NCBI GenBank assembly: GCA_963662175.1
Contig: OY759216.1
Span: forward strand, 38,829,087-38,893,086
Length of the DNA stretch: 64,000 bases
Direction: 5' to 3'
Source of the DNA: Aradus depressus
Lineage: Eukaryota; Arthropoda; Insecta; Hemiptera; Aradidae
In this document: in pieces, positions 34,401 to 43,000 of the stretch
Layout of the letters: every line of letters starts with the position of its first letter
Position numbering within the stretch: the first letter of the stretch is position 1
The notes under the pieces: generated by a model
Databases searched by the model: none
Told to the model about the DNA's origin: nothing
What the model saw: only the letters and a program-made list of their open reading frames with translations
Made by a program: the position numbers and the translations under genes

Positions 34401-35222
34401 AGAAGAAGAATACTGAAGAAATCCGAAACCCAGCAGAAATCGCGGTAGACAACGCCACGCAGCAAGGTACCTGTAGATTATAAGTAATGTACAAACGCAT
34501 TCTAGGATAGTAGTATAGAAAAGGATTCTGATGAATAGCCATAAATAACAATAATGTTTTTTGCAAATATATTTATTAAAATAGTCATGGAGTAAGTTTC
34601 TTTTTGTGTATTTTGCAACCTCATGTCATTTTACTTTTTCAAAACTGTTGAATCTTGGCGAACCAAAACGAATAAGAAATAGAATCAAGAAGAACAATTA
34701 TTACAAATAATATAAATCATTATATTACATGGGTTGTTGAGGAGACTTCTTTGTATAATAATTTATAATATGCCGCCTTGTTTATCTTTTATTCATTTAT
34801 CAAACGTGTTACGATTATATGCATATTGATGGTGGCGGAGCAGGTTCGAAACGTCTCCATGGATTCAAATTATTGTAGCAAGTTTATGAATTTGAATTAT
34901 TGATAATTATAAACAAATAGCAGACAAACAAAGCCGCCAGTAACACAAACTTCTCGTAAGTACATATATGGTCCAGGGAAAAGGATTATTTAGGAGCAAA
35001 TGGTCTACTAGTATATTAGCAGCACAAGATGATCCGAGTTGTGCTACGGCCCCCATCTTTACATTCTAGATAATATCTTGACAGTATGGAAGCGGTATTT
35101 CAATATTAGTTAAACTTTAATGTTATTTTGCCTAACTTGTAGGTACCTTACCTTTTGAATTCCCTCAAATGAGGGTATAATATTATTATTCAGTTGCCTT
35201 GAAGCTGCATCCTTTTGACCAT
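19351..35222 (-). CDS. Catalase-like protein with distal His replaced by Tyr
   Basis: A clade-3-type catalase fold built from ten coding exons (- strand): 35152-35222, 33864-34032, 32651-32789, 30142-30292, 28899-29078, 28341-28532, 28105-28257, 26605-26840, 25432-25564, 19351-19425. Phases agree at every junction and give 499 codons including the stop. The first exon with the start codon was not found. Family signatures are plain: [60 protein letters not shown], and the proximal heme motif RMFPYSD (Tyr358 in human numbering). Asn148, Phe153, Arg112, Ser114 and Arg365 equivalents are kept. The essential distal His75 is Tyr (RVVYDKGAG), so normal peroxide dismutation is unlikely. The protein ends VLQL with no C-terminal peroxisomal signal. 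The open frame and good splice sites argue against a dead pseudogene. Confidence 0.87.
19812..20070. mobile_element. MITE with about 36-bp terminal inverted repeats
   Basis: The left end reads TGAGGCGTTGACAATGAAAA and continues GGAGGTAAGTGCC; the right end is its exact reverse complement. The 190-bp interior is non-coding. It sits in the last intron of the catalase-like gene. Flanks show no clear duplication longer than two bases. Confidence 0.75.
20311..20519. repeat. Near-perfect inverted repeat with hammerhead-like arms
   Basis: Arms of about 84 bp (20,311-20,394 and 20,436-20,519) are almost exact reverse complements around a loop of about 41 bases. Each arm carries the hammerhead-like core described in the next entry and ends in AATAAAAGACGTTGTCTTCC or its near-identical partner. 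It lies in the last catalase-like intron, just left of the LTR element. Confidence 0.85.
20438..20479 (+). ncRNA. Hammerhead-ribozyme-like motif
   Basis: Read on +, ACCA (stem I), CTGATGA, one extra T, stem II GACGC-TGTT-GCGTC, then GAAA, the palindrome AACCGGTT, C at the cleavage position, and TGGT closing stem I. These are the conserved hammerhead elements (CUGANGA, GAAA, H17) in the right order. The palindromic stem III has no loop and would need dimerisation, as described for hammerheads of Penelope-like elements. The extra U after A9 departs from the minimal core, so activity is uncertain. A mirror copy lies in the left arm near 20,350-20,392 on -. Confidence 0.5.
20893..21737 (-). repeat. 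LTR (3' LTR in element orientation)
   Basis: 845 bp, TG...CA ends in element orientation, same length and apparently same sequence as 24,042-24,886. It includes a chance 95-codon frame that recurs identically in the other LTR. Confidence 0.93.
21738..21760 (-). other. Candidate polypurine tract of the LTR element
   Basis: On the minus strand, TTAATCAAAGGGAGGCAAT runs directly into the 3' LTR. This is the position and composition expected of the plus-strand primer used in reverse transcription. Confidence 0.7.
22180..22815. repeat. Degenerate tandem units inside the LTR element
   Basis: Around 22,180-22,300 the phrase GACGAAGAATGC/GACGAAATATGC recurs three times. From about 22,520 to 22,810 units of roughly 65-90 bp repeat the phrase AAATGTCCTGT...GACCTGAAGCCCGCC with changes. 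No coding frame spans them. They occupy the space between the ORF and the 3' LTR. Confidence 0.6.
23015..23938 (-). CDS. LTR-element ORF: coiled-coil Gag-like region joined to an integrase-type GPY/F tail
   Basis: An intact 307-codon frame from [11 protein letters not shown] (the upstream Met at 23,974 is hydrophobic and less likely). Residues about 30-190 are acidic and polar, with repeated units of the form [17 protein letters not shown] and SIRTDN, typical of coiled-coil Gag N-termini in insect Gypsy elements. The last 60 residues read [29 protein letters not shown] and [14 protein letters not shown], which fits the GPY/F module that ends Ty3/Gypsy integrases. Everything normally between these (zinc knuckle, protease, RT, RNase H, integrase core) is missing. 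A large internal deletion that kept the frame is the simplest origin. Confidence 0.78.
   Translation of the reverse strand: MAEGTRSKIRESMTKGDQRDDEETNGELILETNETTEKTTDRNISSIDIETFMKTMTENSKLLMTEIISIRTDNKKMKESNELNNKLLMTEMTEKIESNMTSIRTENKLFMTKMTENNELFMTEMTDNLQSIRTDIRKGFRELSIKIEDVTGHNKQLQTDMDIQGQELTTETVQQGDIIEKEIVDTKTELTDECVQMNEDTESQYMSPLVCIHKTDDTIRIGTDDRQHRTQKLIMGGLVLVEPLRIPKNNKEVSKLLPYWEGPYLVTIKHNPDTGQKRGRFHISLLKRYKNKGSKLTREIDKGRARD
24016..24041 (-). other. Candidate primer-binding region of the LTR element
   Basis: Directly inside the 5' LTR the minus strand reads ATTTATGGTGGATTGTGCCG. A TGG suitable for pairing to a tRNA CCA end begins a few bases in. I could not match it to a particular tRNA. 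Confidence 0.4.
24042..24886 (-). repeat. LTR (5' LTR in element orientation)
   Basis: The partner of 20,893-21,737, with the same 845-bp length and no difference found by eye. It would carry the element promoter. It is followed by ATATAT, the right half of the target-site duplication. Confidence 0.93.
25432..25564 (-). CDS. Catalase-like exon (C-terminal helical region)
   Basis: Acceptor GTTGCAG, donor GTTAGA. Encodes [16 protein letters not shown] and [18 protein letters not shown], ending FIQ, equivalent to the human segment that ends HLKDAQIFIQ. It starts by completing an Arg codon and ends in phase 0. Confidence 0.9.
25610..25960. repeat. Interspersed repeat family copy
   Basis: Contains the phrases TCGACACAAAATT, AATTTTCAGC and ACTGCCGATGTAATG, which recur near 33,290-33,720, 37,880-38,330 and 39,330-39,680, and a reverse match to the CTATACGAAGTAT phrase at 41,090. 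An unclassified degenerate repeat within a catalase-like intron. Confidence 0.5.
26170..26280 (-). mobile_element. Penelope-type terminal fragment with hammerhead-like core
   Basis: On -, CTGACGA, T, stem II GGC-GTAAA-GCC, GAAA, then CCGGT at about 26,219-26,247. The sequence that follows (GGTACCCATTATGTA, then TATATATTTTTGTG) matches the fragment near 62,290-62,370, so both belong to one family. Stem II differs from the copies at 20,438 and 58,512 in a compensated way. No RT region is attached. Confidence 0.5.
26605..26840 (-). CDS. Catalase-like exon with proximal heme motif
   Basis: Acceptor ATAATGCAG, donor GTATGA. Starts [18 protein letters not shown], carrying the proximal heme ligand Tyr and supporting Arg residues. 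It also contains NTQRDG and [14 protein letters not shown]. The usual HRHR before LG is QLYR. Ends with two bases of an Arg codon. Confidence 0.93.
28105..28257 (-). CDS. Catalase-like exon
   Basis: 51 codons between TTTTTAG and GTAAGT, in phase 0 at both ends. Encodes [20 protein letters not shown], then [20 protein letters not shown] and [11 protein letters not shown], a clear match to the catalase wrapping loop and heme-pocket segment. Confidence 0.93.
28341..28532 (-). CDS. Catalase-like exon
   Basis: 64 codons between TTTAATTTAG and GTAAGA, in phase 0 at both ends. Encodes [15 protein letters not shown], then [20 protein letters not shown] and TLYIQVLT, matching the beta-barrel and NADPH-side region of catalase. 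Confidence 0.92.
28612..28658. repeat. (AT)n microsatellite
   Basis: An uninterrupted run of TA dinucleotides of nearly 50 bases within a catalase-like intron. Confidence 0.9.
28899..29078 (-). CDS. Catalase-like exon
   Basis: 60 codons between TTTTCCAG and GTAAAA, in phase 0 at both ends. Encodes [36 protein letters not shown] and [16 protein letters not shown]. An internal TTTTCAG near 29,006 mimics an acceptor, but the frame is open across it and the extra residues match catalase. Confidence 0.9.
29267..29905. repeat. G-rich terminal fragments of an unidentified DNA element
   Basis: The phrase TCTTACWATAGGGG followed by long G-runs occurs at about 29,306 and 29,828 in the same orientation. 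The right side ends GCCTTACGTAATTTATGAAT then GGCCCCTTA, which resembles a terminal inverted repeat common in insect MITEs. I could not find a matching partner end. It is intronic. Confidence 0.4.
30142..30292 (-). CDS. Catalase-like exon
   Basis: Acceptor GCTAAAG, donor GTAACT. Encodes [39 protein letters not shown] and [11 protein letters not shown]. The Asn equivalent to human Asn148 is kept; the next residue is His. Human Phe161 is Tyr here. Confidence 0.92.
30586..30660 (+). mobile_element. SINE family A body fragment
   Basis: CACGCCTTCGGAAGGGACG through CGATGTCAGGTACTCGTCAG matches the middle of the family-A SINE. It lacks the head and tail and abuts the second SINE directly. Confidence 0.65.
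30661..30852 (+). mobile_element. Second tRNA-derived SINE family (family B)
   Basis: A tRNA-like head (A-box GGGCTAGAGCG, B-box GGGTTCGAATCCC) is followed by a short unrelated body and an A tail at about 30,842. The head differs from family A in both sequence and spacing. Pol III internal promoter boxes are intact. The acceptor-like ends do not pair, so it is not a tRNA gene. Confidence 0.65.
31385..31978. mobile_element. hAT-type MITE with exact 8-bp target duplication
   Basis: Ends CAGAGGCGTAGCTAGGGG and its partner (reverse complement of the right end: CAGGGGCGTAGCCAGGATTT) are terminal inverted repeats. GACACTGA lies immediately outside both ends (31,377-31,384 and 31,979-31,986). Long G- and C-runs follow the ends. 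An internal inverted repeat (AAAATGCAAAGCGCAGCAG and complement, about 31,650-31,800) may be a nested hairpin. No transposase frame is present. Intronic in the catalase-like gene. Confidence 0.9.
32651..32789 (-). CDS. Catalase-like exon
   Basis: Acceptor ATAATTTTAG, donor GTAAGT. Completes a Gly codon, then [20 protein letters not shown] and [16 protein letters not shown], matching the region just after the distal pocket. The Arg and Ser of VRFS (human Arg112, Ser114) are kept. Confidence 0.92.
33290..33720. repeat. Interspersed repeat family copy (tandem units)
   Basis: Three degenerate units each carry ATCGACA(C/T)(A/G)AAATTT, a tail such as TATTAATTTTCAGCGGAATC, and AACTGCCGATT or similar, at spacing of about 130-150 bp. 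The same phrases recur near 25,700, 38,100 and 39,450. No coding potential or known family recognised. Confidence 0.55.
33864..34032 (-). CDS. Catalase-like exon with His-to-Tyr at the distal position
   Basis: Acceptor TACTGTTCAG, donor GTCAGT. Encodes [40 protein letters not shown] and [16 protein letters not shown]. The codon at the catalytic His position is TAC (Tyr); GAC (Asp) follows where Ala is usual. Ends with one base of a Gly codon that the next exon completes. Confidence 0.92.
35152..35222 (-). CDS. Catalase-like exon, most upstream one found
   Basis: Acceptor TATTTTTTAG, donor GTAAGG. Encodes [13 protein letters not shown] and EGIQK, fitting the catalase N-terminal arm. It begins with two bases of a codon, so at least one more exon carrying the start lies further right and was not identified. 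Confidence 0.75.
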
Positions 35223-35663
35223 CTAAAAAATAAAAATTAATTAATACCTATATTATTTATTATATAATGCCGCAAAACGGCTGAACATATTATGCGTATT
35301 TCGGAGATGGACCGATTTAGGTTTTAAAACTTTGACCGTGAAAAGGGGTTGTGAATAACATCTAACACATAAAGTTAGCGGCAACTCTTTAAGAGTTCAT
35401 TGGAGTATCATGAAATTCCACATTTAGCATCACTACAAGCCCGGTTTGAACATCGGTCATATATGCCATCTGAAAATTTTAAAGGGAAGTAAAGCTTGTA
35501 GACGAAATATAAAATTTAGTTTTTATTATATCAATGATGAACATCATAAAGATGATTACTATTTAAAAAGTAAACATTTTTAGATACTATTGATAGGAGA
35601 ATATAGTAAATAAGTATATATTTTACATGTGTTCTGAACTTAGAAAAAACGGGAGGATTATTT

Positions 35664-35977
35664 GCGCCGGTAGGTCAGAAGTAGTGTACTAGCCTACCGA
35701 GCTGAAGAACGCGGGTTCGAAACCCCCCCAAAGCCCTTAGGTTTTTTCTTTGAGAGGTAGAAAAGAGCATGCCATTCTTCTGACGGGAATTTAAGCGATG
35801 ATCCCGAGCCTGTGCGATGTCAGTCACTCGTTAAAGACCCCTAACCTAGTTGAACACAAATTTAAGGTAGGCGAAATTTAGAGTCGGGCTCATGTTCACC
35901 AGAGGGATGAAAGAGCGCTCTGGCAGTAGGCGATATGACCTCTTAGTTAAAGCCCGGGCATGAGTCACAATAACTAA
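35664..35977 (+). mobile_element. tRNA-derived SINE (family A), full-length, diverged
   Basis: Head GCGCCGGTAGGTCAGAAGTA, B-box GGTTCGAAACC, body with GATGATCCCGAGCCTGTGCG, and tail GGGCATGAGTCACAATAACTA. It has more substitutions than the copy at 36,851. Confidence 0.8.
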
Positions 35978-36850
35978 ATAATTGGAAATCTCCTTACGCA
36001 TCCCAAGAATTGAAATTTGACATGTAACATCCTTATAAGTCCGATTCAATCATAGATCATGTGGCATCTGAAATTTTTGAACGGGAGGAGGGGTTGTAAG
36101 GGAGGAGACAACACATTAAACGAACGCTAACTCTTTAACGCTTGAACATTTCAACATGATGCGGTATTGAGGTCCTCAAATTACCAGAATACTGGCTTCT
36201 AAACACAAACTATATTTAAAAAAAAAATTTAATTCTATTTTTCGAAACATCAATATGGTTGTCACTGAAAGCAAAACAGTCATTGGTTTAAACAGAAAGG
36301 TGATCTCATAGACCTATAATTTTTCTTGGAAAGTAGGCTACTATGAAGTTAATATAGTTACCATTAGGGGTCGAAGTAGATGATCCTAGTTGACAAAGAC
36401 TTATCAGTAATAAGAAGACAGGCCCCGGTATTACCATTGTTGTCTACCACACACTCACCACATTGACACTGAAGTAGTCTCAGATAGTGTTTCTCTGGAG
36501 GTCTGTCACCTCTTAAAGAGAGGGGGCACACAATTTTTTTTTGATATGCAGACTTTTTCCTCTAATTTAAGTTGTTTTGCTTTGATTTTTATTATTAAAT
36601 ATTATTTTTTTTCTAGAGTCCATGTAGTTAATAGTAGCTTAGGTAGCTCTTCGTGATGAGAAAGTTCCCGGATCGATTCGCGGAGACACCGGTTATTTTT
36701 TCTATGTTAATTAAAAAGGTGATGAATATGCTATGGAAAGAATTAAACTATACTATACAGGGTGTTTCAGACTGTGTCCATAACTTCAGGACATCTTTAA
36801 TGGATCGAAAATAAGAACAAGAGTTTAGATTAACTTATATATATAATCGA

Positions 36851-37199
36851 GGGCGCCGGTAGCTCAGTGGTATACGTGCTTGTCTTCTGAGTTCAAGATC
36901 GTGGGTTCGAAACCCGACCGAGGCCCTTAGTTTATTTTATCTGCGAGGTAAAATAAACATGAGCAAGCCGTCCTTCGGATGGAACGCTAAGCGATGGTCC
37001 CGAGTATGCACGATGTCAGGTACTCGTTAAAGACCCTTACCCTAGGTGAATAAAAATTTAGGTTAGGCAAAATTTAGGACTCTCACATTAGAGTCGGGCT
37101 CATGTCCACCAGAATGACAAAAGAGCGTTCTGGTAGTAGGCGATATGACCTCGTAGTTAAAGCTAAAGTTAAGGGTATGAGTCATAAAACCTAACCTAT
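36851..37199 (+). mobile_element. tRNA-derived SINE (family A), full-length reference copy
   Basis: The most complete copy: A-box TAGCTCAGTGG, B-box GGTTCGAAACC, the TTTATTTTATCTGCGAGG and ATGGTCCCGAGTATGCACG segments, GTCGGGCTCATGTCCACCAG, GCGTTCTGGTAGTAGGCG, and a tail of CCTAA-type repeats. It ends CATAAAACCTAACCTATATA. Confidence 0.85.
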
Positions 37200-37316
37200 A
37201 TATACCAAATACTCTTCGAGATAAGCATTTTGGAAGGGGAGACGCTGAGTCACAGTGAAGATGCACAGATGAATCCTGCCTTGTATTCATTAAACATTTA
37301 TTATAAAAAAAAGTGA

Positions 37317-37552
37317 GGGCGCCGGTAGCTCAGTGGTAAGCGTGCTTGACTTCTGAGCTCAAGGTCGTGGGTTCGTAGCCCGACCGAGGCCCTCAGTTTA
37401 TTTTATCTGGGAGGTAAAATAAACTTAAGCACGCCGTCCTTCGGAAGAGTCGGGCTCATGTCCACCAGAGTGACGAAAGAGCGCTCTGGTAGTAGGCGAT
37501 ATGACCTCGTAGTTAAAGCCCGGGCATGAGTCATAAAACCTAACCTAACCTA
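37317..37552 (+). mobile_element. tRNA-derived SINE (family A), internal deletion
   Basis: An intact head (GGTAGCTCAGTGG, GGGTTCGTAGCCC) and intact tail, but about 110 bp of body is missing. CTTCGGAAGAGTCGGG joins positions that are apart in the 36,851 copy. It lies only 120 bp from that copy in the same orientation and ends in (CCTAA)n. Confidence 0.8.
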
Positions 37553-37879
37553 AAAAAAAAGTCGTTATGAGATATTGGCTATTTTGCAAAATCATTATTA
37601 ATTTCAATAACAAATGATTATCTGCATGAAATTCAGAGAAAATGAATAATGTTTCCCTTGATAATCAGTCCTGTAGTTGCTTTAGTTTTTTTGAAGAAAT
37701 TACTTTAGCTAATTATTTTAGTATTTTCTCTTCACCAAGGAGAAATTTTTTCTGTTCACTTTCAAGTGATTAAGGTAATAATTTTTTTTTTTTGAAGTAG
37801 TAAAAAAAATTATCTTGCAAAATAGCCGATACCTATCTCTATTCATAAGGACGTTTTACAAAATGGTGGTTAATGATTG

Positions 37880-38330
37880 CTAGGCAGGGCTCTTCTATGC
37901 ACCTTTACTGTGACTGTCTACCATTTCCTCTTCCAAAATTCTTTTTTTGTATATATTTGGATATCATACGTATTTTGTGAGCTAGAACCCCTGGTTCCGA
38001 AAATGAAAAAATCAATTCCTATTGATTTACAGACAAATCAGCCAAAGGGAATGTGGGGTTTAGGGGAGACGCTTATCATAGAAACTCCAATGACTGCCGT
38101 TGTGATGTATGTATTGACACCACACAGGGAACACACCTATTAGTGCTAATTCGACAGAAGGGTAGTGAGGAGGGAGACTCGAGTCAAAACGCCTAATAAT
38201 GCCGACATAATGAATGTACGAACACAAGATGTACCACGAGGATTTAGAACCTTCTGTGTAACTAACAAGGTATTAAAGGGAGAGGGACAACTTAATTGTT
38301 TAATGCATTCTGGGTAAGTCCTTTGCCGAT
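37880..38330. repeat. Interspersed repeat family copy
   Basis: Carries TGACTGCCGTTGTGATG, GTATTGACACCACA, TAATGCCGACATAATGAATG and CGAACACAAGATGTACC units corresponding to the repeat at 33,290. Degenerate and non-coding. Confidence 0.5.
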
Positions 38331-39269
38331 GTCACCAATGGTACTTCCTTCCTTTCTCAAGATCAATTTTTTTGCCTTACACCTTTTATTCACCTGAAAA
38401 AAAAAAAAAAAAAAATTACCACGCGTATGAATATATATATAAATACAAAAAAAATGTAATGCCCCTCAAATAGTGTTTCATGGGGCTTAACAAAAACAAG
38501 GTGTCTTATCCATCGGGTGAGCAAGTACGCTTATTTCTACAGAAATTCGTCAAAGACGTTTTAATCTAAGGCTTTAATGTTGAATTATGTAATAGTTCTG
38601 TAAAAATTCAAAAAAAATAGTCGTTAATTAAAATAAAGTTAATTCCTGACATACACGAGAAGAGTAGTATTTGATTACATCATTTATTTATTACGTATAC
38701 CCTTTTGAATACAATGAAAAAAAAACATTACATTATTTATTCTACCATTTTTTACATCTTTATCCAATCCACCTCAACATTAGCATACAATTACAATGTA
38801 ATATATAACAAAAACATCGACTATCAGTATAAGATAGTTGATATCTTTAGAATGGCTTTAAGCGGCAAGATATAGTTACAATTTATATTTTTTTAGTTGC
38901 GCATATACGATAACTGAAAACCATAAAACGAACACCTTATAACGAGTTAGCAATACTCTGACTACTACTGGATCTATTTGATTGAAACTTTTGTAGGGTG
39001 TTATGTACTCACTCTATTGAGTATATGCTCCAAATAACATTTATATTGCTGGACCCTAAGAGTGTGAAAAAAGTTAAAATATGTTTATAATAAAAAATAA
39101 TGTGTTTATAATAAAAATAATAATAATGTTAGATGAAGGAATCATTATGGAGAGAGACCTGAAGGACGACCATCCTTCCCTGATCTCAGGTGGGTATCAG
39201 TCAGTGTCAACTGGGGTGGTAGAACAATGGCGGATCTCCTGTTTCTACTTCCCCACTCTCTGTGGATGG

Positions 39270-39690
39270 ATTTTATCAACATATTGAAGAATTCTTGCTT
39301 CCCTAGCTATACAAAGTATTGGGGAAGTTATGAAATGGGTCAGAAATTTAATGCGCAGTTTTCAACGGAATTTCATGTTTTCCGGCCTCCAGATTCTAAA
39401 AATTTGTTTGTGCGTCTACGATAACTCCCAATAGAATAAATGTATAGACAAAACAGTTTATATGTGTATCCAGAACCCTCTAACCCCCTATTGATTTTCA
39501 GCCAAATCGGTCAAAGAAAAGAGGGGGGATTAGGGAGGAGATTTAACACAAAAATTCTTATAACTGCCGTTGTAATGAATGTATTGACATTGAATTTAGT
39601 GTGTATATTCAAAACCCGATAGGACGACACCTAACAATATTTAGCGAAATCGGCAGAAGTAGAGGGGGCTATATTTTAAAGCATTCTATT
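39270..39690. repeat. Interspersed repeat family copy
   Basis: Carries TACAAAGTATTGGGGAAG, GAATAAATGTATAGACAAAA, TATGTGTATCCAGAACCCTC and TAACTGCCGTTGTAATG, in the same order as the copy at 33,290. It ends about 300 bp before the start codon of the sushi/MAM gene. Confidence 0.55.
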
Positions 39691-39985
39691 TTTAGACAAC
39701 TTTTTATTTTATTTTTTCTAACATTCAATAATTCTATAAGTTTAACACAATTAACGCTAACAAATATGTAAATATTGATAACAGTTCATTGTTCTGAAAG
39801 TTGCACATTTAATTTTGTCTCTGTTGAGATTTTCAAAAAATGTGTACCATATTACTTCTCGAACTGACCAGTAAGTGTGAGGGGAGATATTGGTTTTGCG
39901 GTACTCTCGTCTTCCTATCACCACTTCCTTCCTTTGGAGATAGCCAGCCACTGGACCTCCAGCTCTCCACCTCGTCACCAGCACA

Positions 39986-40052
39986 ATGAAGATTTTATCC
40001 AGGATTTTAGTGTTTAATATTGTAGTGAATAGTCTTGTAGTTCATGCAGCTC
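39986..40052 (+). CDS. Sushi/MAM gene exon 1: start codon and signal peptide
   Basis: ATG followed by KILSRILVFNIVVNSLVVHA, a basic then hydrophobic leader with a small-residue end. Donor GTAAGT follows one base of the next codon. No nearer upstream Met in frame is needed, because the peptide already has the shape of a complete signal sequence. Confidence 0.8.
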
Positions 40053-43000
40053 GTAAGTAGTCTATTTATCCGTATTCAGTATTTGTGTGTTTGTATGAAT
40101 GTACAGTGCCGGATTAAGCAAATAGGAGGCCCTAGGCCCTTAAAATTTTTTACAAACTGCAATAAAATGTTTATTTATGCATTTAACATCTGATTCAATG
40201 AACATCAAACTCAGCATGTCTAATCGTTCTTGATGCATAATGCTTCTTTGCTCGCTTTTGATTCGTTTTAATTTTGAAAAAGAGCGCTCTGGAGAACAAT
40301 TATCATGAGCGTTAAAAAAATGCGAAGAGCAATTTCAACGTTTGGAAAAACAGTTGCAAGATTATCTCGAATCAAAATTTCGTAAAGTTCAGAATGAGTG
40401 AACTGGGGTTTTGAGAAAAATTTCGATTTAACATAAGTGTGAAAGTGTTTTAGTTCGGGATAAAAATTTTCCAAATTGTCAGAATAAAAATGAACCAAAT
40501 TTGAAATCTCTTCTTGGTAATCATTTTCCGTTAGTTGAAAATCAGCCAAAAAATAAAATTTCTCAGAAATCTCCAAGTATACTTTGCTTCGTTCGTTGAT
40601 TTCTATCTTGAGCGTATCGATCATGAAACAAGAAAAGGTTGTGTTCTTGTGCGCGCAATTTGAAAGTAGAAACTTGAGATGAATAAACAATTGGAATCAT
40701 AAATTGATTCAAAAAATTATTTGCCGTAAATACAATGGTAGATATGATGAATGTATAGGTATAAAAAAATGATCAAACATAAATTTGATTCATTGGTAAA
40801 TTTTTAATGAATAAAAAAAATGTATAATTTTGAATTTTTTGGAATAAACTTTTTTTTTTTTTTTTTAAATAATCCATTTTCGATTTTTACGGGGGCCCCA
40901 GGCCATGGCCTAGTCCGGCCTATTGGGTAATCCAGCACTGTGAATGTAATAAACTTCCTTAAAATTACGAAACTTTACTAAGAATATCCGATTAATTTTT
41001 TAGATTTCTTTTAAATTTTTTTTGTATTTTCCTTCCCTTAGAATTATATTAAAGGGTTAGTTTTTCTGGATGGATTGTCTTCCTCAGTTATACGAAGTAT
41101 AGGGGCAGTTATGTAACGGTCATAAATTCTATCCGGAATTTTCAACGGAATTGCTTTCCTACCACGATTCCAAATAAGAAAAAAATTGCTATGTGTATCT
41201 GTGAACATCGTAATAAGGAGCAAGGGGTGAAACCCAATGCTAAAAGTGTGGCACTCGTTTTTTAGTTCAGGCTAAGGACTGTGTTCCATTAGGGCGCTGC
41301 AAATTGGTACAACTCTCGAGTTTCCCGCCTATTTACGATATATATGTTATACACATACTCATATATGAAGCCTCTTCACTACAATTCATTTGAGGCTACT
41401 ATTTTCTGTAGTATCGTTGTCCGCCATTTTGAATTATCAGAAATTCTGTCTTTAGTTTATTTCCCTCACCTATTAATTAAAAAAAAGGCGGTCAACTTAT
41501 TTTTTTTTTAGTTATACTCCACTACAGGAGTTGTTTATTCAAAACAGCCCAATCCTAGTAATAATTTTAAATAAGTACAATACATCTTACAATTTATTGA
41601 AATTTTAAATACAAGGTTTTTATTTTTGTTCAAATTATTTTTACTTTGCGTCGCATTAATAATGAAAATATAAATTAATTAATTTTATTTTTATTTAAAT
41701 TTTTTTCAGGTAAGACTTGCAGCTCTTTGTACGTGAAAAATGCACAAGTTGTAACGAGGTCAAGTGGACGCATAGCCAAAATTAAATGTAACAAAGGATT
41801 CACAATCGTAGGGGAGCCATACAACGCTTGCATCAAAGGAAGATGGGATGCACCCAAACCTCTATGCATAAGTAGATAAATACATTTCATTTCAAAATAC
41901 AGGATACTGTTTGAGGGGGCGCAGATATGGGGAGGCAACCATCATGTTTGGATGTACCATTTCAAAGGGTACCACTTGACGAGTTGGAAAACATTTCTTT
42001 GTAAACAAAAGAAAACCTTTTCATTTTTCGAGTAGGATACCGCGGGGAAAAGACGTACTTAATATATATTCATGAAACTTTCAAGAAAATTCAGAATATA
42101 ACTTGACTTAGAATATAAGCTACTATGTGTGATTCTCGGAGCTTGAAGCCATCTTTTAGGCATAGCAATCCATGTTAATGCAATATTAGAGATTATTATT
42201 TTACATTTTAATTGCATACTCTTTGCTGTTGAAAGACACGAAATTCACCGATAAATATACCGGTTTAACTACCATGATTTAGAAATTTCAGCAACATCAC
42301 ATGAAATTGTCTTTGATTATTACTTGGTTCAATAAGATCACTGAAAATAAGTGCATCTTTAAGAGTAAGGACCACGTAAATGTTGAGGTCTGATTTCTGC
42401 TATAGACTCCTCTATGTCCCAGATAGAAAACTGGATCTTTGTCAGCTCATAGAGTAGATATTAGAAAATGAAAAAAAAAAAACGCGGTACTCACGAGAAT
42501 TGATGTGTAAACATCTACTTTAGTTTCAACAATTTGTTGTCGTGCACTGATTTCGATTAAAATTTGTTTTATAATTTTACAATGAGAAAAGTTGTGTGAG
42601 GAATTAAACTTTCAAATTTATTGTTCTTCAATTTCTTTTATACATGAAATTAGAGGTTTGTGATAGTTAAAATAACTATATTTTCTGCTATATTATTTTT
42701 TTTACCAGAAATTTATTTATTGTGACAAATTGAAGCTATCGAAGCATCTTAATCTAAAAGTTTCTTATACAAAAATCATTTCATAGTTCGTAATATTGAT
42801 ATTTTAGTGAAATTCACTACAACGGTAAATATGGTCAATAATGTTGTAAAAATACAATGTTATATCTAATCATGTTTTTTAGAGTTGTTTTATTTTTATT
42901 GGTTTTATTATATATTTACCTTTACATTCATTCATATGTGACGAAATATATTACACGATAATGCAGTCGCAATATATTACACACTTTCTTATTCCATGAA

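Larger units (their letters stand above)
35223..39985. other. Region between the catalase-like and sushi/MAM genes
   Basis: The first catalase-like exon and the promoters of both divergent genes should lie here, but none could be fixed by eye. It contains three family-A SINEs and two or three copies of the interspersed repeat family. Short ORFs coincide with these repeats. ACAGGGTGTTTCAG near 36,758 resembles the end of a mariner-type element without a partner. Confidence 0.45.

Noticed and set aside
36851..36925. tRNA gene
   Set aside because: A- and B-boxes are good, but the ends do not pair as an acceptor stem and the sequence continues into a repeated SINE body.
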